Of a stretch of DNA of 64,000 bases, positions 15,391 through 24,985 are shown in pieces. The DNA lies in the NCBI GenBank assembly GCA_964195425.1, contig CAXMOM010000058.1:1-64000 (forward strand), given 5' to 3'. Made by a program: the position numbers and the translations under genes. The first letter of the stretch is position 1; the number at the start of each line of letters is the position of its first letter. The stretch is from Glaciecola sp964195425 (lineage in GTDB: Bacteria > Pseudomonadota > Gammaproteobacteria > Enterobacterales > Alteromonadaceae). The notes beneath the pieces are model-generated. The model saw nothing but the letters and a program-made list of their open reading frames with translations, was not told the DNA's origin and searched no databases.

Positions 15391-17955
15391 ATGTCCGATT
15401 TTACATGGTTTTTAATTTTAATGGCGGTCTTTGGTGTTGTTGCTTATCAGCGATATACACTCACTACGTCAGTTGCGGTGTTAACTGCAACAATGGTAAT
15501 AGGTACTATTTTTGGAAGCATAGGTTTACTAGGTTGGTTACTGTTTGCCCTAGTTACCGTGCCCCTTGCGTATAAACCTTTTCGTGTTGATTTTATATCA
15601 ACAAGGCTGCTCGCATTTTACAAGTCGGTCACGCCTGAATTGTCGGACACCGAACAAGAGGCTATTGATGCAGGCACGGTTTGGTGGGACGGTGATTTAT
15701 TTAGCGGTAAGCCAGATTGGCAAAAATTGCATGCTATCGCGCGCCCGCAATTAACAAGTGATGAACAGGCCTTTCTAGACGGCCCCTGCGAAGAAGTTTG
15801 TGGAATGGTTAACGAATGGGAAATCAACCATGTTGACGCTGATTTACCTGATGAAATTTGGGCATTCTTAAAAGAACATAAGTTTTTCGCCATGATCATT
15901 GAAAAGCAATATGGCGGTTTGGAGTATTCAGCTTATGCACAATCACGGGTTCTACAAAAATTAGCAGGCGTGAATGCGGTATTGTCATCTACCGTAGGTG
16001 TGCCTAACTCTTTAGGCCCAGGTGAGCTACTTCAACACTATGGAACAAAAGAACAGCAAGAATATTACCTACCTCGTCTTGCACAAGGTTTAGAAGTCCC
16101 CTGTTTTGCACTTACTGGCCCTGAGGCTGGTTCAGATGCAGGCTCCATTCCTGATAAAGGCATAGTGTGCAAGGGTAAATTTGAAGGTAAAGAAATACTG
16201 GGAATGAACCTTACCTTCTCAAAACGCTACATAACCCTTGCTCCGGTCGCAACCGTTGTTGGTTTAGCGTTTAAATTAGAAGACCCCGATGGCCTTTTAG
16301 GCGTCCAAAAGGATTTAGGTATTACCTGCGCACTTATTCCTCGAGATACAGTTGGTTTAGAGATTGGCCGAAGGCATTTTCCTTTAAATGTGCCCTTTCA
16401 TAATGGTCCAGTTAAAGGCACCAATATGTTTGTGCCGTTAAGCTATATTATTGGGGGTGAACAAATGGCCGGCAAAGGCTGGCGTATGCTTATGGAATGT
16501 TTATCGGTAGGCAGATGTATTACTTTGCCATCTTCAGCCGCAGGTGGTGCTAAGCAGTTAGCCCTAGGCACAGGTGCATATGCGCGTATACGCCGTCAAT
16601 TTCGTATACCGATAGGGCAAATGGAAGGCGTTGAAGAAATGCTAGCGCGCATTGGCGGTAATGCTTACCTAATGGATGCAGTTACGTCATTCTCAACGGC
16701 TGGTGTCGATTTAGGCCAAAAGCCTTCGGTTATATCAGCTATTTGTAAATACCACTTGACCGAAAAGATGCGTCAAGTCGTTAACGATTCAATGGATGTT
16801 CATGGCGGTAAAGGCATTTGCTTGGGCCCAACTAACTATTTGGGACGAGCCTATCAGGGCGTACCCATTTCTATTACCGTTGAAGGTGCAAACATTCTCA
16901 CGCGTAATATGATGATTTTTGGTCAAGGCGCTATGCGTTGCCACCCATATGTATTAAAAGAGCTTTATGCTGCGCAACTTGAAGATAAGCAAGAACAGCT
17001 AGATACCTTTGATGACGTTGTTTTCGGCCACATTGGATTTGCAGTAAGTAACACGGTACGGTCGTTGTGGTTTTCCTTATCGCGTAATTGGTTCAGCGGT
17101 ACACCGTTTAAAGACGAAACCTCTACGTACTATAGGAGCCTGCAGGGGTATTCATCAAATCTTGCAATATTAACCGATGTTTCTATGGCGGTTCTTGGTG
17201 GCTCTTTAAAAAGAAGAGAGCGTCTATCTGCACGTTTAGGCGATGTACTTAGCTATTTGTACTTGGCTTCTGCCACGCTTAAAAGGTATGACGAACAGGG
17301 GCGTAATAAAGAAGACCTACCCTTTTTACATTGGGCAATGCAAGACTGCTTAAGTAAAATAGACATCGCTATTGACGATTTTATTCGTAACTTTCCCTCT
17401 TTACCTGTGTCGGCTTTCTTGCGTTTAATGGTACAGCCGTATGGCAAAGTGAACGACAAACCTAGCGACAAAATAGAACATAAAATTGCGCATATATTGC
17501 AAAATCCTGGTTCAGCGCGTGACCGCCTGGGTCATGGTCAATACTTAACAAGAAGAAAAGGAAGTTTGTTTGGTGACTTAGAACAGACACTGGAAAACAT
17601 TGTAAAAGTAGAGCCTATTTTCGATAAAATTTGTGCTTCGTTAGGTAAAAAGTTACCTATGACCCAACTAGATAAACTCGCTCAGCAAGCCTTAGTAGCG
17701 AACATAATAAGCGATCAGGAAGCAGAACTTCTTATAGAAACTGAAGCTGGGCGTTTACGTACAATAAATGTTGATGATTTCGATCCGCAAGAATTGATTG
17801 CTGCGAATAGTAATAAAGTGGTTAAGTCTGTACGCAAGCCAGCTGCTAAACCTGCACGCAAGGCTGCTGCTAAACCAGCACGTAAGCCAGTTGCCAACCC
17901 TGCGGGTAAACAAGCGGCTAAGCCTGCACCCAAAGGTAAGACTAAAGTGGCTTAA
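15391..17955 (+). CDS. fadE: Acyl-CoA dehydrogenase FadE with a basic C-terminal tail
   Basis: FadE is the FAD-dependent acyl-CoA dehydrogenase that starts each cycle of fatty acid beta-oxidation. The 854-residue product follows the long FadE architecture (E. coli 814). Two N-terminal hydrophobic segments (about residues 2-60) anchor it to the membrane. The dehydrogenase core spans about 110-500, with LTGPEAGSDAGSIPD, and a FadE-specific C-terminal domain follows. Beyond residue about 810 a tail rich in Lys, Ala, Pro and Arg is added that E. coli FadE lacks. A FadR-like site lies directly before the start codon. It stands alone, converging on the adenosine deaminase gene. Confidence 0.95.
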   Translation: MSDFTWFLILMAVFGVVAYQRYTLTTSVAVLTATMVIGTIFGSIGLLGWLLFALVTVPLAYKPFRVDFISTRLLAFYKSVTPELSDTEQEAIDAGTVWWDGDLFSGKPDWQKLHAIARPQLTSDEQAFLDGPCEEVCGMVNEWEINHVDADLPDEIWAFLKEHKFFAMIIEKQYGGLEYSAYAQSRVLQKLAGVNAVLSSTVGVPNSLGPGELLQHYGTKEQQEYYLPRLAQGLEVPCFALTGPEAGSDAGSIPDKGIVCKGKFEGKEILGMNLTFSKRYITLAPVATVVGLAFKLEDPDGLLGVQKDLGITCALIPRDTVGLEIGRRHFPLNVPFHNGPVKGTNMFVPLSYIIGGEQMAGKGWRMLMECLSVGRCITLPSSAAGGAKQLALGTGAYARIRRQFRIPIGQMEGVEEMLARIGGNAYLMDAVTSFSTAGVDLGQKPSVISAICKYHLTEKMRQVVNDSMDVHGGKGICLGPTNYLGRAYQGVPISITVEGANILTRNMMIFGQGAMRCHPYVLKELYAAQLEDKQEQLDTFDDVVFGHIGFAVSNTVRSLWFSLSRNWFSGTPFKDETSTYYRSLQGYSSNLAILTDVSMAVLGGSLKRRERLSARLGDVLSYLYLASATLKRYDEQGRNKEDLPFLHWAMQDCLSKIDIAIDDFIRNFPSLPVSAFLRLMVQPYGKVNDKPSDKIEHKIAHILQNPGSARDRLGHGQYLTRRKGSLFGDLEQTLENIVKVEPIFDKICASLGKKLPMTQLDKLAQQALVANIISDQEAELLIETEAGRLRTINVDDFDPQELIAANSNKVVKSVRKPAAKPARKAAAKPARKPVANPAGKQAAKPAPKGKTKVA
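17821..17946 (+). repeat. Degenerate Lys/Ala/Pro repeat encoding the FadE tail
   Basis: About 125 bases encode reiterated KPAxKPARKA-type units at the 3' end of fadE. The units (for example AAKPARKAAAKPARKPVA) recall bacterial histone-H1-like tails. Copies differ at third positions, indicating old expansion by slippage or unequal exchange kept under coding selection. No length comparison with relatives was possible here. Confidence 0.75.
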
Positions 17956-18002
17956 TGATTGCTGTTTTATGTGTTATCTAGATAAATAGATGTATGTAAA
18001 AA

Positions 18003-19019
18003 CTAAGCGCCATTAAATTTCGATCTAATGACGTTTTTTTCTGCAAGCGTTAAAAATGCCTGCGATAGAGAATTGTCCTTCAACTTTACAAGGGTTTTAT
18101 CATCTAATTGTAGAACCGATTCTGCAAGCAAGTATTCGCTTATTAAAGTATTGTTTGAAACACCAGGGTCGTCGGTATTTAAGCAAACTTCAATGCCGTG
18201 CAATAAGAATGTTTTAACCGGGTGAGTAGCCATATTGGTCCAAGTACCCGTTTGGTAGTTTGATAGTATGCAAGTTTCAACACCAATTTTGTGTGTGGCC
18301 ATATACGACATTAGGCTTTCATCGCGAATAGCGGCAACACCATGCCCTATCCGCGTAGCTCCAAGCAATTTAATAGCATCCCAAATGCTAGATGCACCAT
18401 CTGCTTCACCGGCGTGAACCGTAATATCCAAACCCTGTTCTCGAGCAAGTTTGAAATGGTCTACAAAAAGACGGGCTGGAAAGTTTTTCTCATCACCGGC
18501 TAAATCGAGCGCCACTAAATTTGATCTAGTGGTATTTGATCTAACGCTGAGAATTGCGTTAAGTTCTTCAAAACAAGCTTCAACGCCAAAGGTTCTGCTT
18601 AATATCCCAATTAATTTGGCGTTATAATATTTTTCCTTGTTGGCCCGATTAACACCAGATACCACCGCTTCAACAACGCCTGCGAGCGGCAAACCATGAG
18701 CTTGTGCCATGTAATAAGGTGAAAATCTAAGTTCCACATGATCTAGGCCCTCTTGAATAGCATCGATCACATTTTCATAAGCAATTTGTTCGCAGTCTTC
18801 TACATCTGCTAAAACAGAAACACCTACATCTAATTTGTGTAAGAAGGCGATTAAATCGGTGGTTTTGTCTTGAATGAAAACATGTTTAGCTAATGATTTT
18901 TCATCATTAAAGGGAAGTTTAATACCATGTTTGGCCGCCAATGTTAATATTGTCGAAATTCGAACGTTACCGTCCAAATGTCTGTGTAGATCGATTAAGG
19001 GCTCATTTTTTTTGGGCAT
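18003..19019 (-). CDS. add: Adenosine deaminase
   Basis: This enzyme deaminates adenosine or deoxyadenosine to inosine or deoxyinosine in purine salvage. Metal and catalytic motifs are in order: DLHRHLDGN (zinc HxH), VELRFSPYYMA, SRTFGVEACF, HAGEADG with the catalytic Glu, IGHGVAAI, and NTDDPG with the final Asp ligand. The frame is open to a TTG at 19061, but MPKKNEPLIDLHRHL at 19019 aligns with the E. coli Add N-terminus, giving 338 residues. The motifs distinguish it from adenine deaminase-like relatives. It is convergent with fadE and downstream of the response regulator gene. Confidence 0.93.
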   Translation of the reverse strand: MPKKNEPLIDLHRHLDGNVRISTILTLAAKHGIKLPFNDEKSLAKHVFIQDKTTDLIAFLHKLDVGVSVLADVEDCEQIAYENVIDAIQEGLDHVELRFSPYYMAQAHGLPLAGVVEAVVSGVNRANKEKYYNAKLIGILSRTFGVEACFEELNAILSVRSNTTRSNLVALDLAGDEKNFPARLFVDHFKLAREQGLDITVHAGEADGASSIWDAIKLLGATRIGHGVAAIRDESLMSYMATHKIGVETCILSNYQTGTWTNMATHPVKTFLLHGIEVCLNTDDPGVSNNTLISEYLLAESVLQLDDKTLVKLKDNSLSQAFLTLAEKNVIRSKFNGA

Positions 19020-19105
19020 AAGATTTTCGGATACAATATTTTTAGACAAATTGTTCAGCAATAAATTTTAGCATAATGCGAAAGTATGCCTTTGTTGGAG
19101 GTACA

Positions 19106-19741
19106 CTACTCTAGTTTCAACTTTTCAATAACCACTAAAATTTGAGTGCGCGATTTAACACCCAATCGTTTAAATAACATACTTACATGAGCCTTGACCG
19201 TAGCTTCAGTCACATTCAACTGCGCGGCAATTTCTTTGTTCATTAGGCCTTTTTTGACTAGCCGTAACACCATGAATTGTTTAGTCGTAAGTTCACTTAC
19301 TTTTTCTGCAATCTCAACTTTCTCGCTGCTGACCTCTTTTATAGCATCCCGAATTGATGGGGGTACCCAAGAGCCGCCTGATAAAACTATTTTTAGCGCT
19401 GTTACCATCTCAGATGTGGCTGTCGTTTTAGGGATAAACGCGTTTGCACCAAACTCCATCGATTCGGCAATGGTCTCTAAGTCGTCGCTGGCCGAAACAA
19501 CTGCGATAGGTAAATTTGGAAAAGTTTGTCTTATTTTTAACAATCCATAATAATTGTCGCAACCAGGCATATTTAAATCTAACAATAATAAGCTTACGGT
19601 ACGCTGGCGACGCAATGAATTAATGGTTGTAGTAAAAGAATCTGATTCTAAATAATTGACGCCTGCAAAGGCAGTTTGCAAAGCAGATTTGAGTGCTTCA
19701 CGAAACAGTGGATGATCATCGGCGATTAAAAACTTATCCAT
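19106..19741 (-). CDS. NarL/FixJ-type response regulator
   Basis: This is a two-component response regulator with receiver (about 1-120) and LuxR-type DNA-binding (about 147-205) domains, 211 residues. The receiver has the acidic pair Asp8/Asp9, the phosphoacceptor Asp55 in LLLLDLNMPG and Lys105 in FIPKTT. The HTH region reads MNKEIAAQLNVTEATVKAHVSMLFKRLGV in two parts, typical of the family. No histidine kinase is adjacent, so the partner and regulon are unknown. Its neighbours (add, cmoA) give no functional clue. Confidence 0.88.
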   Translation of the reverse strand: MDKFLIADDHPLFREALKSALQTAFAGVNYLESDSFTTTINSLRRQRTVSLLLLDLNMPGCDNYYGLLKIRQTFPNLPIAVVSASDDLETIAESMEFGANAFIPKTTATSEMVTALKIVLSGGSWVPPSIRDAIKEVSSEKVEIAEKVSELTTKQFMVLRLVKKGLMNKEIAAQLNVTEATVKAHVSMLFKRLGVKSRTQILVVIEKLKLE

Positions 19742-20028
19742 GCGTAACTATTTTCCTTCTCGTACTTTTTCTTATTATTTTGGATTTGCTGTCTTTCTAC
19801 TTGTCTAAATCTTACATTTTAGCTAAATAATACCCTACCAAAGCATTCTGTTTATACTAAATAGTACACATAAGCCTGCTAACTGCGCTACCATACTAAC
19901 TTATTTAAGTGCTTATGTAAGACCTTAAATAGCAAATCAATTTTTGTTTCATCCTAAGTAGCACCTATATTTATAATGCTATCAGTGAAATCGATTTTTC
20001 TTACATCTATTAAAGTTATTTTTTTAAC

Positions 20029-20775
20029 ATGAAAAAAAGCAAAAAAACATCTTCACAAGACACAATATACGCCGCTCAGCAAGGTGCTGTTGGGAAATTC
20101 AGCTTCAACCAGCAAGTGGTAGATGTTTTCCCTGATATGATAAACCGATCGGTCCCTAGTTATCAAAATATAATTGAGGGGATTGGAAAAATTGCCAATT
20201 TATTGTGTTCATCAAGCCCCGTCATTTATGATTTAGGATGTTCTTTAGGAAATGTCAGCTTATCTATCGCTAAGCATGCTCTATCTAAACAACCTAAGAT
20301 CATGGGCATAGATAACTCGCTAGCTATGATTGAACGATGTCAGCAACACATTGACGCGTTTAGTTTTGGCAATAGCATTAGTCTTCAGCAAGGTGATTTG
20401 GTAAAAATAACACTAGAGCCTTGCAATATGGCAGTGGTCAACTTCACCCTGCAATTTATTGAATCGGCACAACGCCAAGGTATTATTAACAATATTTATA
20501 ATGCCCTAGCGCCAAACGGTATTTTTGTATTAAGTGAAAAAATAAAATCTGTTGAGAATGATCTAGATTGTGTGTTAATTGACCTTCATCACGACTTTAA
20601 AAGAGAGAATGGATATTCTGACTTAGAAATAAGTCAAAAACGTTCTGCACTTGAAGACGTAATGAAACTAGACACAATTGAAACACATAGTGAAAGACTA
20701 CGCCAAGCTGGTTTTTCTAAAATGTGCGTGTGGTATCAGCATTTTAATTTCGTGTCTATTTTAGCTATCAAATAG
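20029..20775 (+). CDS. cmoA: Carboxy-S-adenosyl-L-methionine synthase CmoA
   Basis: CmoA makes carboxy-SAM from SAM and prephenate, supplying the donor for CmoB. The product has 248 residues (E. coli 247) with the class I methyltransferase glycine motif DLGCSLGNVSLS and a DLHHDFKRENGYS segment characteristic of CmoA. It is followed 13 bases later by cmoB. Together they make 5-carboxymethoxyuridine (cmo5U) at the wobble position of several tRNAs. The 287-base region upstream is AT-rich and shows no other gene. Confidence 0.95.
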   Translation: MKKSKKTSSQDTIYAAQQGAVGKFSFNQQVVDVFPDMINRSVPSYQNIIEGIGKIANLLCSSSPVIYDLGCSLGNVSLSIAKHALSKQPKIMGIDNSLAMIERCQQHIDAFSFGNSISLQQGDLVKITLEPCNMAVVNFTLQFIESAQRQGIINNIYNALAPNGIFVLSEKIKSVENDLDCVLIDLHHDFKRENGYSDLEISQKRSALEDVMKLDTIETHSERLRQAGFSKMCVWYQHFNFVSILAIK

Positions 20776-20788
20776 CAAAGGGGAACGC

Positions 20789-21766
20789 ATGCAGTCTACA
20801 TCTTGGCGAAGTGCCTTTTTTGAAAGTATCTTACAAACAGAACTCGAATCTCATATAGGTGAGTTTGCAACTATCCTAAAAGATTGGGAGTCTAGTTTAC
20901 CCGCAAAGGACTTAAATCGTTGGCAACGACAACTCATGCAACTTCCTGAGCTTGAAGGACTTAGTTTGTTGGTTGACGATTCCATTCACCTCAAATCAGA
21001 CAATCCCTTGTCAAGCGCACAAATTGCCAAAACAACGGCTGTGCTTAAAAACTTTATGCCGTGGCGAAAAGGCCCGTTTGATTTTCTATCTATTGGTATT
21101 GATACAGAATGGCGTTCAGATTGGAAATGGAACAGAGTAGTTCCCCATATCAATAGTCTTGAGAATAAAAAGGTATTAGATGTAGGCTGTGGCAGCGGCT
21201 ACCATTTGTTTAGAATGCATGCGGCGGGCGCTTCACAGGTATTGGGTATTGATCCTACCGCCCTATTCTTTTTTCAGTTTCATTGCTTTAAACGTTATGT
21301 TGAAAGCGTAAATATCCATTATCTACCCCTTGGAATAGAAGCGATGCCAAGGACAGACTATTTTGATACGGTATTTTCTATGGGTGTATTGTATCACCGT
21401 CATGATCCTATAAAGTTTCTTCGCGAGCTTAAAGATCAATTATGCCCTGGCGGCCAATTAGTCCTTGAAACACTCGTGGTTGAGGGTGACGAAAATACCG
21501 TATTAATGCCCACCAACCGTTATGCACAGATGCGCAACGTATGGTATTTACCCTCCGTAGACGCACTTAAAATTTGGATGCAGCGCGTTGGATTTAAAGA
21601 TATCAAATGCGTAGATATAGATATTACCAGCACAAAAGAGCAACGTGCTACTGAATGGATGCAAAGTCATTCATTGGTCGATTTTCTTGACCCACAGGAT
21701 AATAGCAAAACGATTGAAGGGCATCCTGCACCAAAACGAGCAGTTCTTATTGCCTCAATAAATTAG
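20789..21766 (+). CDS. cmoB: tRNA U34 carboxymethyltransferase CmoB
   Basis: CmoB transfers the carboxymethyl group from carboxy-SAM to 5-hydroxyuridine 34 of tRNA. The 325-residue product (E. coli 323) has the SAM-binding motif VLDVGCGSGYHLFRM at about residue 128, a GVLYHRHDP loop, and an N-terminal tRNA-binding extension. A GGGGAA ribosome binding site precedes the ATG, 13 bases after cmoA. The two genes form a simple operon that ends before the glucosylglycerate cluster. Confidence 0.95.
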   Translation: MQSTSWRSAFFESILQTELESHIGEFATILKDWESSLPAKDLNRWQRQLMQLPELEGLSLLVDDSIHLKSDNPLSSAQIAKTTAVLKNFMPWRKGPFDFLSIGIDTEWRSDWKWNRVVPHINSLENKKVLDVGCGSGYHLFRMHAAGASQVLGIDPTALFFFQFHCFKRYVESVNIHYLPLGIEAMPRTDYFDTVFSMGVLYHRHDPIKFLRELKDQLCPGGQLVLETLVVEGDENTVLMPTNRYAQMRNVWYLPSVDALKIWMQRVGFKDIKCVDIDITSTKEQRATEWMQSHSLVDFLDPQDNSKTIEGHPAPKRAVLIASIN

Positions 21767-21960
21767 CAACGATGTTGTGGGGTCCGCTTCTCCACAATAT
21801 CGAAGCAGCGTAAGGTATAGCAAAAGCCTTAAATTAGTGCCCTTTCAATCTACTTATCCTTTATTGGCATTAAATTTGAATACTGACACGTAATATAGCT
21901 TTTTATTTTTATGCTTGCACTACTGCAATTCTTAGAAATAATGTATTACTAGAGGTACTA

Positions 21961-22914
21961 GTGACAAACCTTGAGACCCAGAACAAACATTTACACAGTG
22001 CTCTAGAACGCTTCATAAGTGAGCGTAAACTACCCCGTGGGTATGTAAAGACTGCACAGATGTGGTTCATTCCATTAGCGAACAAACTAATCCAGCACCA
22101 AAACAGTGCGGGCCGTCCAATTGTAGTGGGCATAAATGGTTGCCAAGGATCAGGCAAATCCACTTTATCTGCATTACTTATTACTTTTTTAAATGACATT
22201 TTTAATGTGCCGACCATTGGCTTTTCTATAGATGACTTTTACTTATCTAAACAATCTCGAAATTCGCTTTCCAAAACAATTAATCCGCTTCTAGCGACAC
22301 GTGGCGTTCCAGGTACTCACGATATTTCGCTACTAGAGACGGTACTCAAAACGCTAGTCGAAGGAAAACCCGCTAACATTCCTGTATTCGACAAATCGAC
22401 TGATGACTTAAAACCTGTTAACGAATGGATAAACATTACACAGGCTAACAAGATAATTATACTTGAAGGCTGGTGTGTTGGTTTAGACAGTCAGCATCCA
22501 TCAGAACTTACAGAACACGTAAATGAATTAGAGGCTATCGAAGACGTATCATGCGAGTGGCGACAATACGTTAATGATGTTTTATCGGTTGATTATAAAC
22601 GCGTGTTTTCTTCAATTGATTATTTAATTATGTTCCAAGCACCTTCTTTTGATCACGTTTATGCTTGGCGCTGTGAACAAGAACATAAACTAATAGCTTC
22701 TATTAAAAGCAGGAGTATTTTGAAGGCTGGCGTTGCTCAAAGTAAGCCGGCGACAGTAGATAGCGACATTAGTAATACCATGAACGACCAAGAAATATTA
22801 CGCTTTGTTCAATTTTATCAACGCCTAACGCAACACGCCTTGACGAGCATGCCAGCAAAATGCGACAGTCTTTTTATCTTAGATGCAAACCGTAGTATTG
22901 AACAATGTCGCTAG
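21961..22914 (+). CDS. Probable D-glycerate 3-kinase
   Basis: This is a P-loop kinase of the family that includes plant GLYK and yeast YGR205W, distantly related to phosphoribulokinase and uridine kinase. The start GTG is supported by AGAGGT six bases upstream. The 317-residue product has a Walker A GCQGSGKST (60-68), followed by SIDDFYLSKQSR and an EGWCVG segment near the substrate site. It overlaps the phosphatase gene by 10 bases and heads the glucosylglycerate operon. Its inferred role is phosphorylating D-glycerate released by the phosphorylase to 3-phosphoglycerate, the acceptor for the synthase. The 2-kinase alternative belongs to unrelated families. Confidence 0.8.
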   Translation: MTNLETQNKHLHSALERFISERKLPRGYVKTAQMWFIPLANKLIQHQNSAGRPIVVGINGCQGSGKSTLSALLITFLNDIFNVPTIGFSIDDFYLSKQSRNSLSKTINPLLATRGVPGTHDISLLETVLKTLVEGKPANIPVFDKSTDDLKPVNEWINITQANKIIILEGWCVGLDSQHPSELTEHVNELEAIEDVSCEWRQYVNDVLSVDYKRVFSSIDYLIMFQAPSFDHVYAWRCEQEHKLIASIKSRSILKAGVAQSKPATVDSDISNTMNDQEILRFVQFYQRLTQHALTSMPAKCDSLFILDANRSIEQCR

Positions 22915-23744
22915 AATTAACACCCAATAGAAGGATTCTTGTATTCACCGATTTTGATGGAACCTTGCTCGATCATTATTCTTATAGCTTTGAAGCTGCG
23001 AAACCCTGCATTAAAAGGCTGTCAGCCATAGGGATACCTATTATCCCTAATACGAGTAAAACGCTTGCTGAGGTAAGCGCGTTGCAACAGATAATGGGCT
23101 TGCATACGCCGCTAATTGTGGAAAACGGTGCAGCTATTTATATGCCGCGACAGTTTTTACCGCAAAACCCTAGGGGCGCGGTGTGGAAGAATGGCTATTG
23201 GATAAAGTCATTTGCGCAAAAACGTCAATATTGGCAAGGAATCGTTAAAAAAATTCAAGCTGAACACGAGGGGGAATTTGAAACTTTCGGGAACATGGAT
23301 ATTGAACGAATTTCTGAAGTTACGGGTTTAGATGCTCAAAGCGCATTGTTAGCTTCACAGCGTCAATTTGGTGAACCTATCCTATGGAAAGGCAGTGATA
23401 AGCAACGGACACGTTTTATTGAAAAGGCAAAAAAGCTAGGTGCTTACCCGCTATTGGGCGGCCGCTTTCTTCACATTTGTGGCAATAGTAACAAGGGTAA
23501 AGCGCTGTTGTGGCTGTTAAATGAATATAAACGGCAACACCCAAACCATGTGGTGTCGAGTGTTGCTATAGGTGACGGGAAAAACGACATCGATATGTTA
23601 GAAGTGGCAGATACAGCTGTACGTATTACATCGCCAGCCCATAAACCCCCAAAACTTGAACGTACCCATAAAGTGTATACAAGTGTGGCTACAGGACCAC
23701 AGGGGTGGAGCGAAGTAATGGACCAACTTATTCCTGATATATAA
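22905..23744 (+). CDS. Glucosyl-3-phosphoglycerate / mannosyl-3-phosphoglycerate phosphatase (HAD-IIB)
   Basis: This is a HAD-superfamily phosphatase of the MpgP/YedP group, 279 residues. Motif I is FTDFDGTLLD with nucleophile Asp16 and acid Asp18, motif II is PNTSKT, and motif IV is AIGDGKNDIDML. The family removes phosphate from mannosyl- or glucosyl-3-phosphoglycerate. Because the neighbouring transferase looks glucose-specific and a glucosylglycerate phosphorylase follows, glucosyl-3-phosphoglycerate is the more likely substrate. Sugar specificity cannot be read from the sequence. It overlaps the kinase gene by 10 bases and lies 14 bases before the synthase. Confidence 0.85.
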   Translation: MSLELTPNRRILVFTDFDGTLLDHYSYSFEAAKPCIKRLSAIGIPIIPNTSKTLAEVSALQQIMGLHTPLIVENGAAIYMPRQFLPQNPRGAVWKNGYWIKSFAQKRQYWQGIVKKIQAEHEGEFETFGNMDIERISEVTGLDAQSALLASQRQFGEPILWKGSDKQRTRFIEKAKKLGAYPLLGGRFLHICGNSNKGKALLWLLNEYKRQHPNHVVSSVAIGDGKNDIDMLEVADTAVRITSPAHKPPKLERTHKVYTSVATGPQGWSEVMDQLIPDI

Positions 23745-23758
23745 CAATAGGATTATTA

Positions 23759-24982
23759 ATGGCTGATTTTTATCAAAATGGCATCGTAACTACGCTACAC
23801 AATTTAGTAGATAGACCCGTTGAAGACTTAGAAAAGGAATTAATGGCCTTTTCAAAGAGCAGGCCAATGGGTCTTATTTTGCCAAGTTTGTTTTCAGAAT
23901 TAGAGGGTAAAGCACTTCCTGCAACTATTGAGCATATAAAAAAGGTGCCTTATTTAAACCAAATTGTCATTGGACTTGATAGAGCTGACCAATCTCAGTT
24001 TGAGCATGCTTTAGAGTTTTTCTCGGGTTTACCGCAAAATCACCGAGTACTTTGGAATGACGGTCCAAGATTAAAAGCTTTGGATAACGAGCTTCAAGCA
24101 TTAGGCTTAGCACCTAAGGAAATGGGTAAAGGCCGCAATGTATGGTATTGCATGGGATTTGTATTAGCGTCGAATAAAGTAGAAAGTGTTGCCTTACACG
24201 ACTGTGACATTCTCACTTATGACAGGTCGCTGCTTGCAAGACTAATTTATCCAGTCGCTAATCCGCAATTTAACTACGAGTTTTGTAAAGGGTTTTATGC
24301 CCGTGTAGCCGACGGAAAAATCAATGGCAGGGTCTCAAGACTGTTGGTAACTCCCCTTCTAAGAGCTTTAAAAAACACCTTAGGGCCGAATGAATATTTA
24401 GATTTTATGGATAGTTTTAGATATCCACTTGCAGGCGAATTCTCGTTTAGAAGAGACGTACTAAACGATATCCGCATTCCAAGTGATTGGGGCTTAGAAA
24501 TAGGCGTATTGTCTGAAATGCATCGTAACTATTCACATAATAGGTTGTGTCAATCAGATATAGCCCATACATACGATCATAAACACCAAGATTTGTCGTT
24601 AAACAACGATCAAGGTGGTTTGTCTAAAATGTCGATTGATATAACCAAAGCGTTGTTTAGAAAGCTAGCCACCCAAGGCACCGTTTTTAGCAATGAAACT
24701 TTTCGTACAATCAAGGCGACTTACTTTAGGATCGCTTTAGATTTTGTGGAGACTTATCATAATGACGCGATTATGAATGGTTTGAAGTTAGATATTCATA
24801 CAGAAGAAAAAGCGGTTGAATTGTTTGCGCATAATATTATGAAAGCCGGCACCAGTTTTTTAGATAACCCTATGGAAACGCCATTCATTCCTAGTTGGAA
24901 CCGTGTAGTCAGTGCAAAACCAGATGTGTTGGAATGTCTACAAGCGGCTGTTGAAGACGACTTTGCAGAATATTCGAGGTAA
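23759..24982 (+). CDS. Glucosyl-3-phosphoglycerate synthase-like glycosyltransferase
   Basis: This is a cytoplasmic retaining glycosyltransferase, 407 residues, resembling the GpgS group that transfers glucose from an NDP-glucose to 3-phosphoglycerate. The nucleotide-sugar region includes a metal-binding DCD at 148-150 in ALHDCDILTYDRSLL, and further on SFRYPLAGEFSFRRDVL with an acidic acceptor-side segment. The N-terminus MADFYQNGIVTTLHNL is typical of this branch. It lies between the phosphatase and the phosphorylase genes, separated from the latter by 3 bases. A mannosyl-3-phosphoglycerate synthase is the main alternative; the glucosylglycerate phosphorylase next door argues against it. 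Confidence 0.8.
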   Translation: MADFYQNGIVTTLHNLVDRPVEDLEKELMAFSKSRPMGLILPSLFSELEGKALPATIEHIKKVPYLNQIVIGLDRADQSQFEHALEFFSGLPQNHRVLWNDGPRLKALDNELQALGLAPKEMGKGRNVWYCMGFVLASNKVESVALHDCDILTYDRSLLARLIYPVANPQFNYEFCKGFYARVADGKINGRVSRLLVTPLLRALKNTLGPNEYLDFMDSFRYPLAGEFSFRRDVLNDIRIPSDWGLEIGVLSEMHRNYSHNRLCQSDIAHTYDHKHQDLSLNNDQGGLSKMSIDITKALFRKLATQGTVFSNETFRTIKATYFRIALDFVETYHNDAIMNGLKLDIHTEEKAVELFAHNIMKAGTSFLDNPMETPFIPSWNRVVSAKPDVLECLQAAVEDDFAEYSR

Positions 24983-24985
24983 TAC

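Noticed and set aside
21767..21820. TTGTGG/CCACAA hairpin after cmoB as a terminator
   Set aside because: Stem is only six pairs with a long loop, and no T-run follows.
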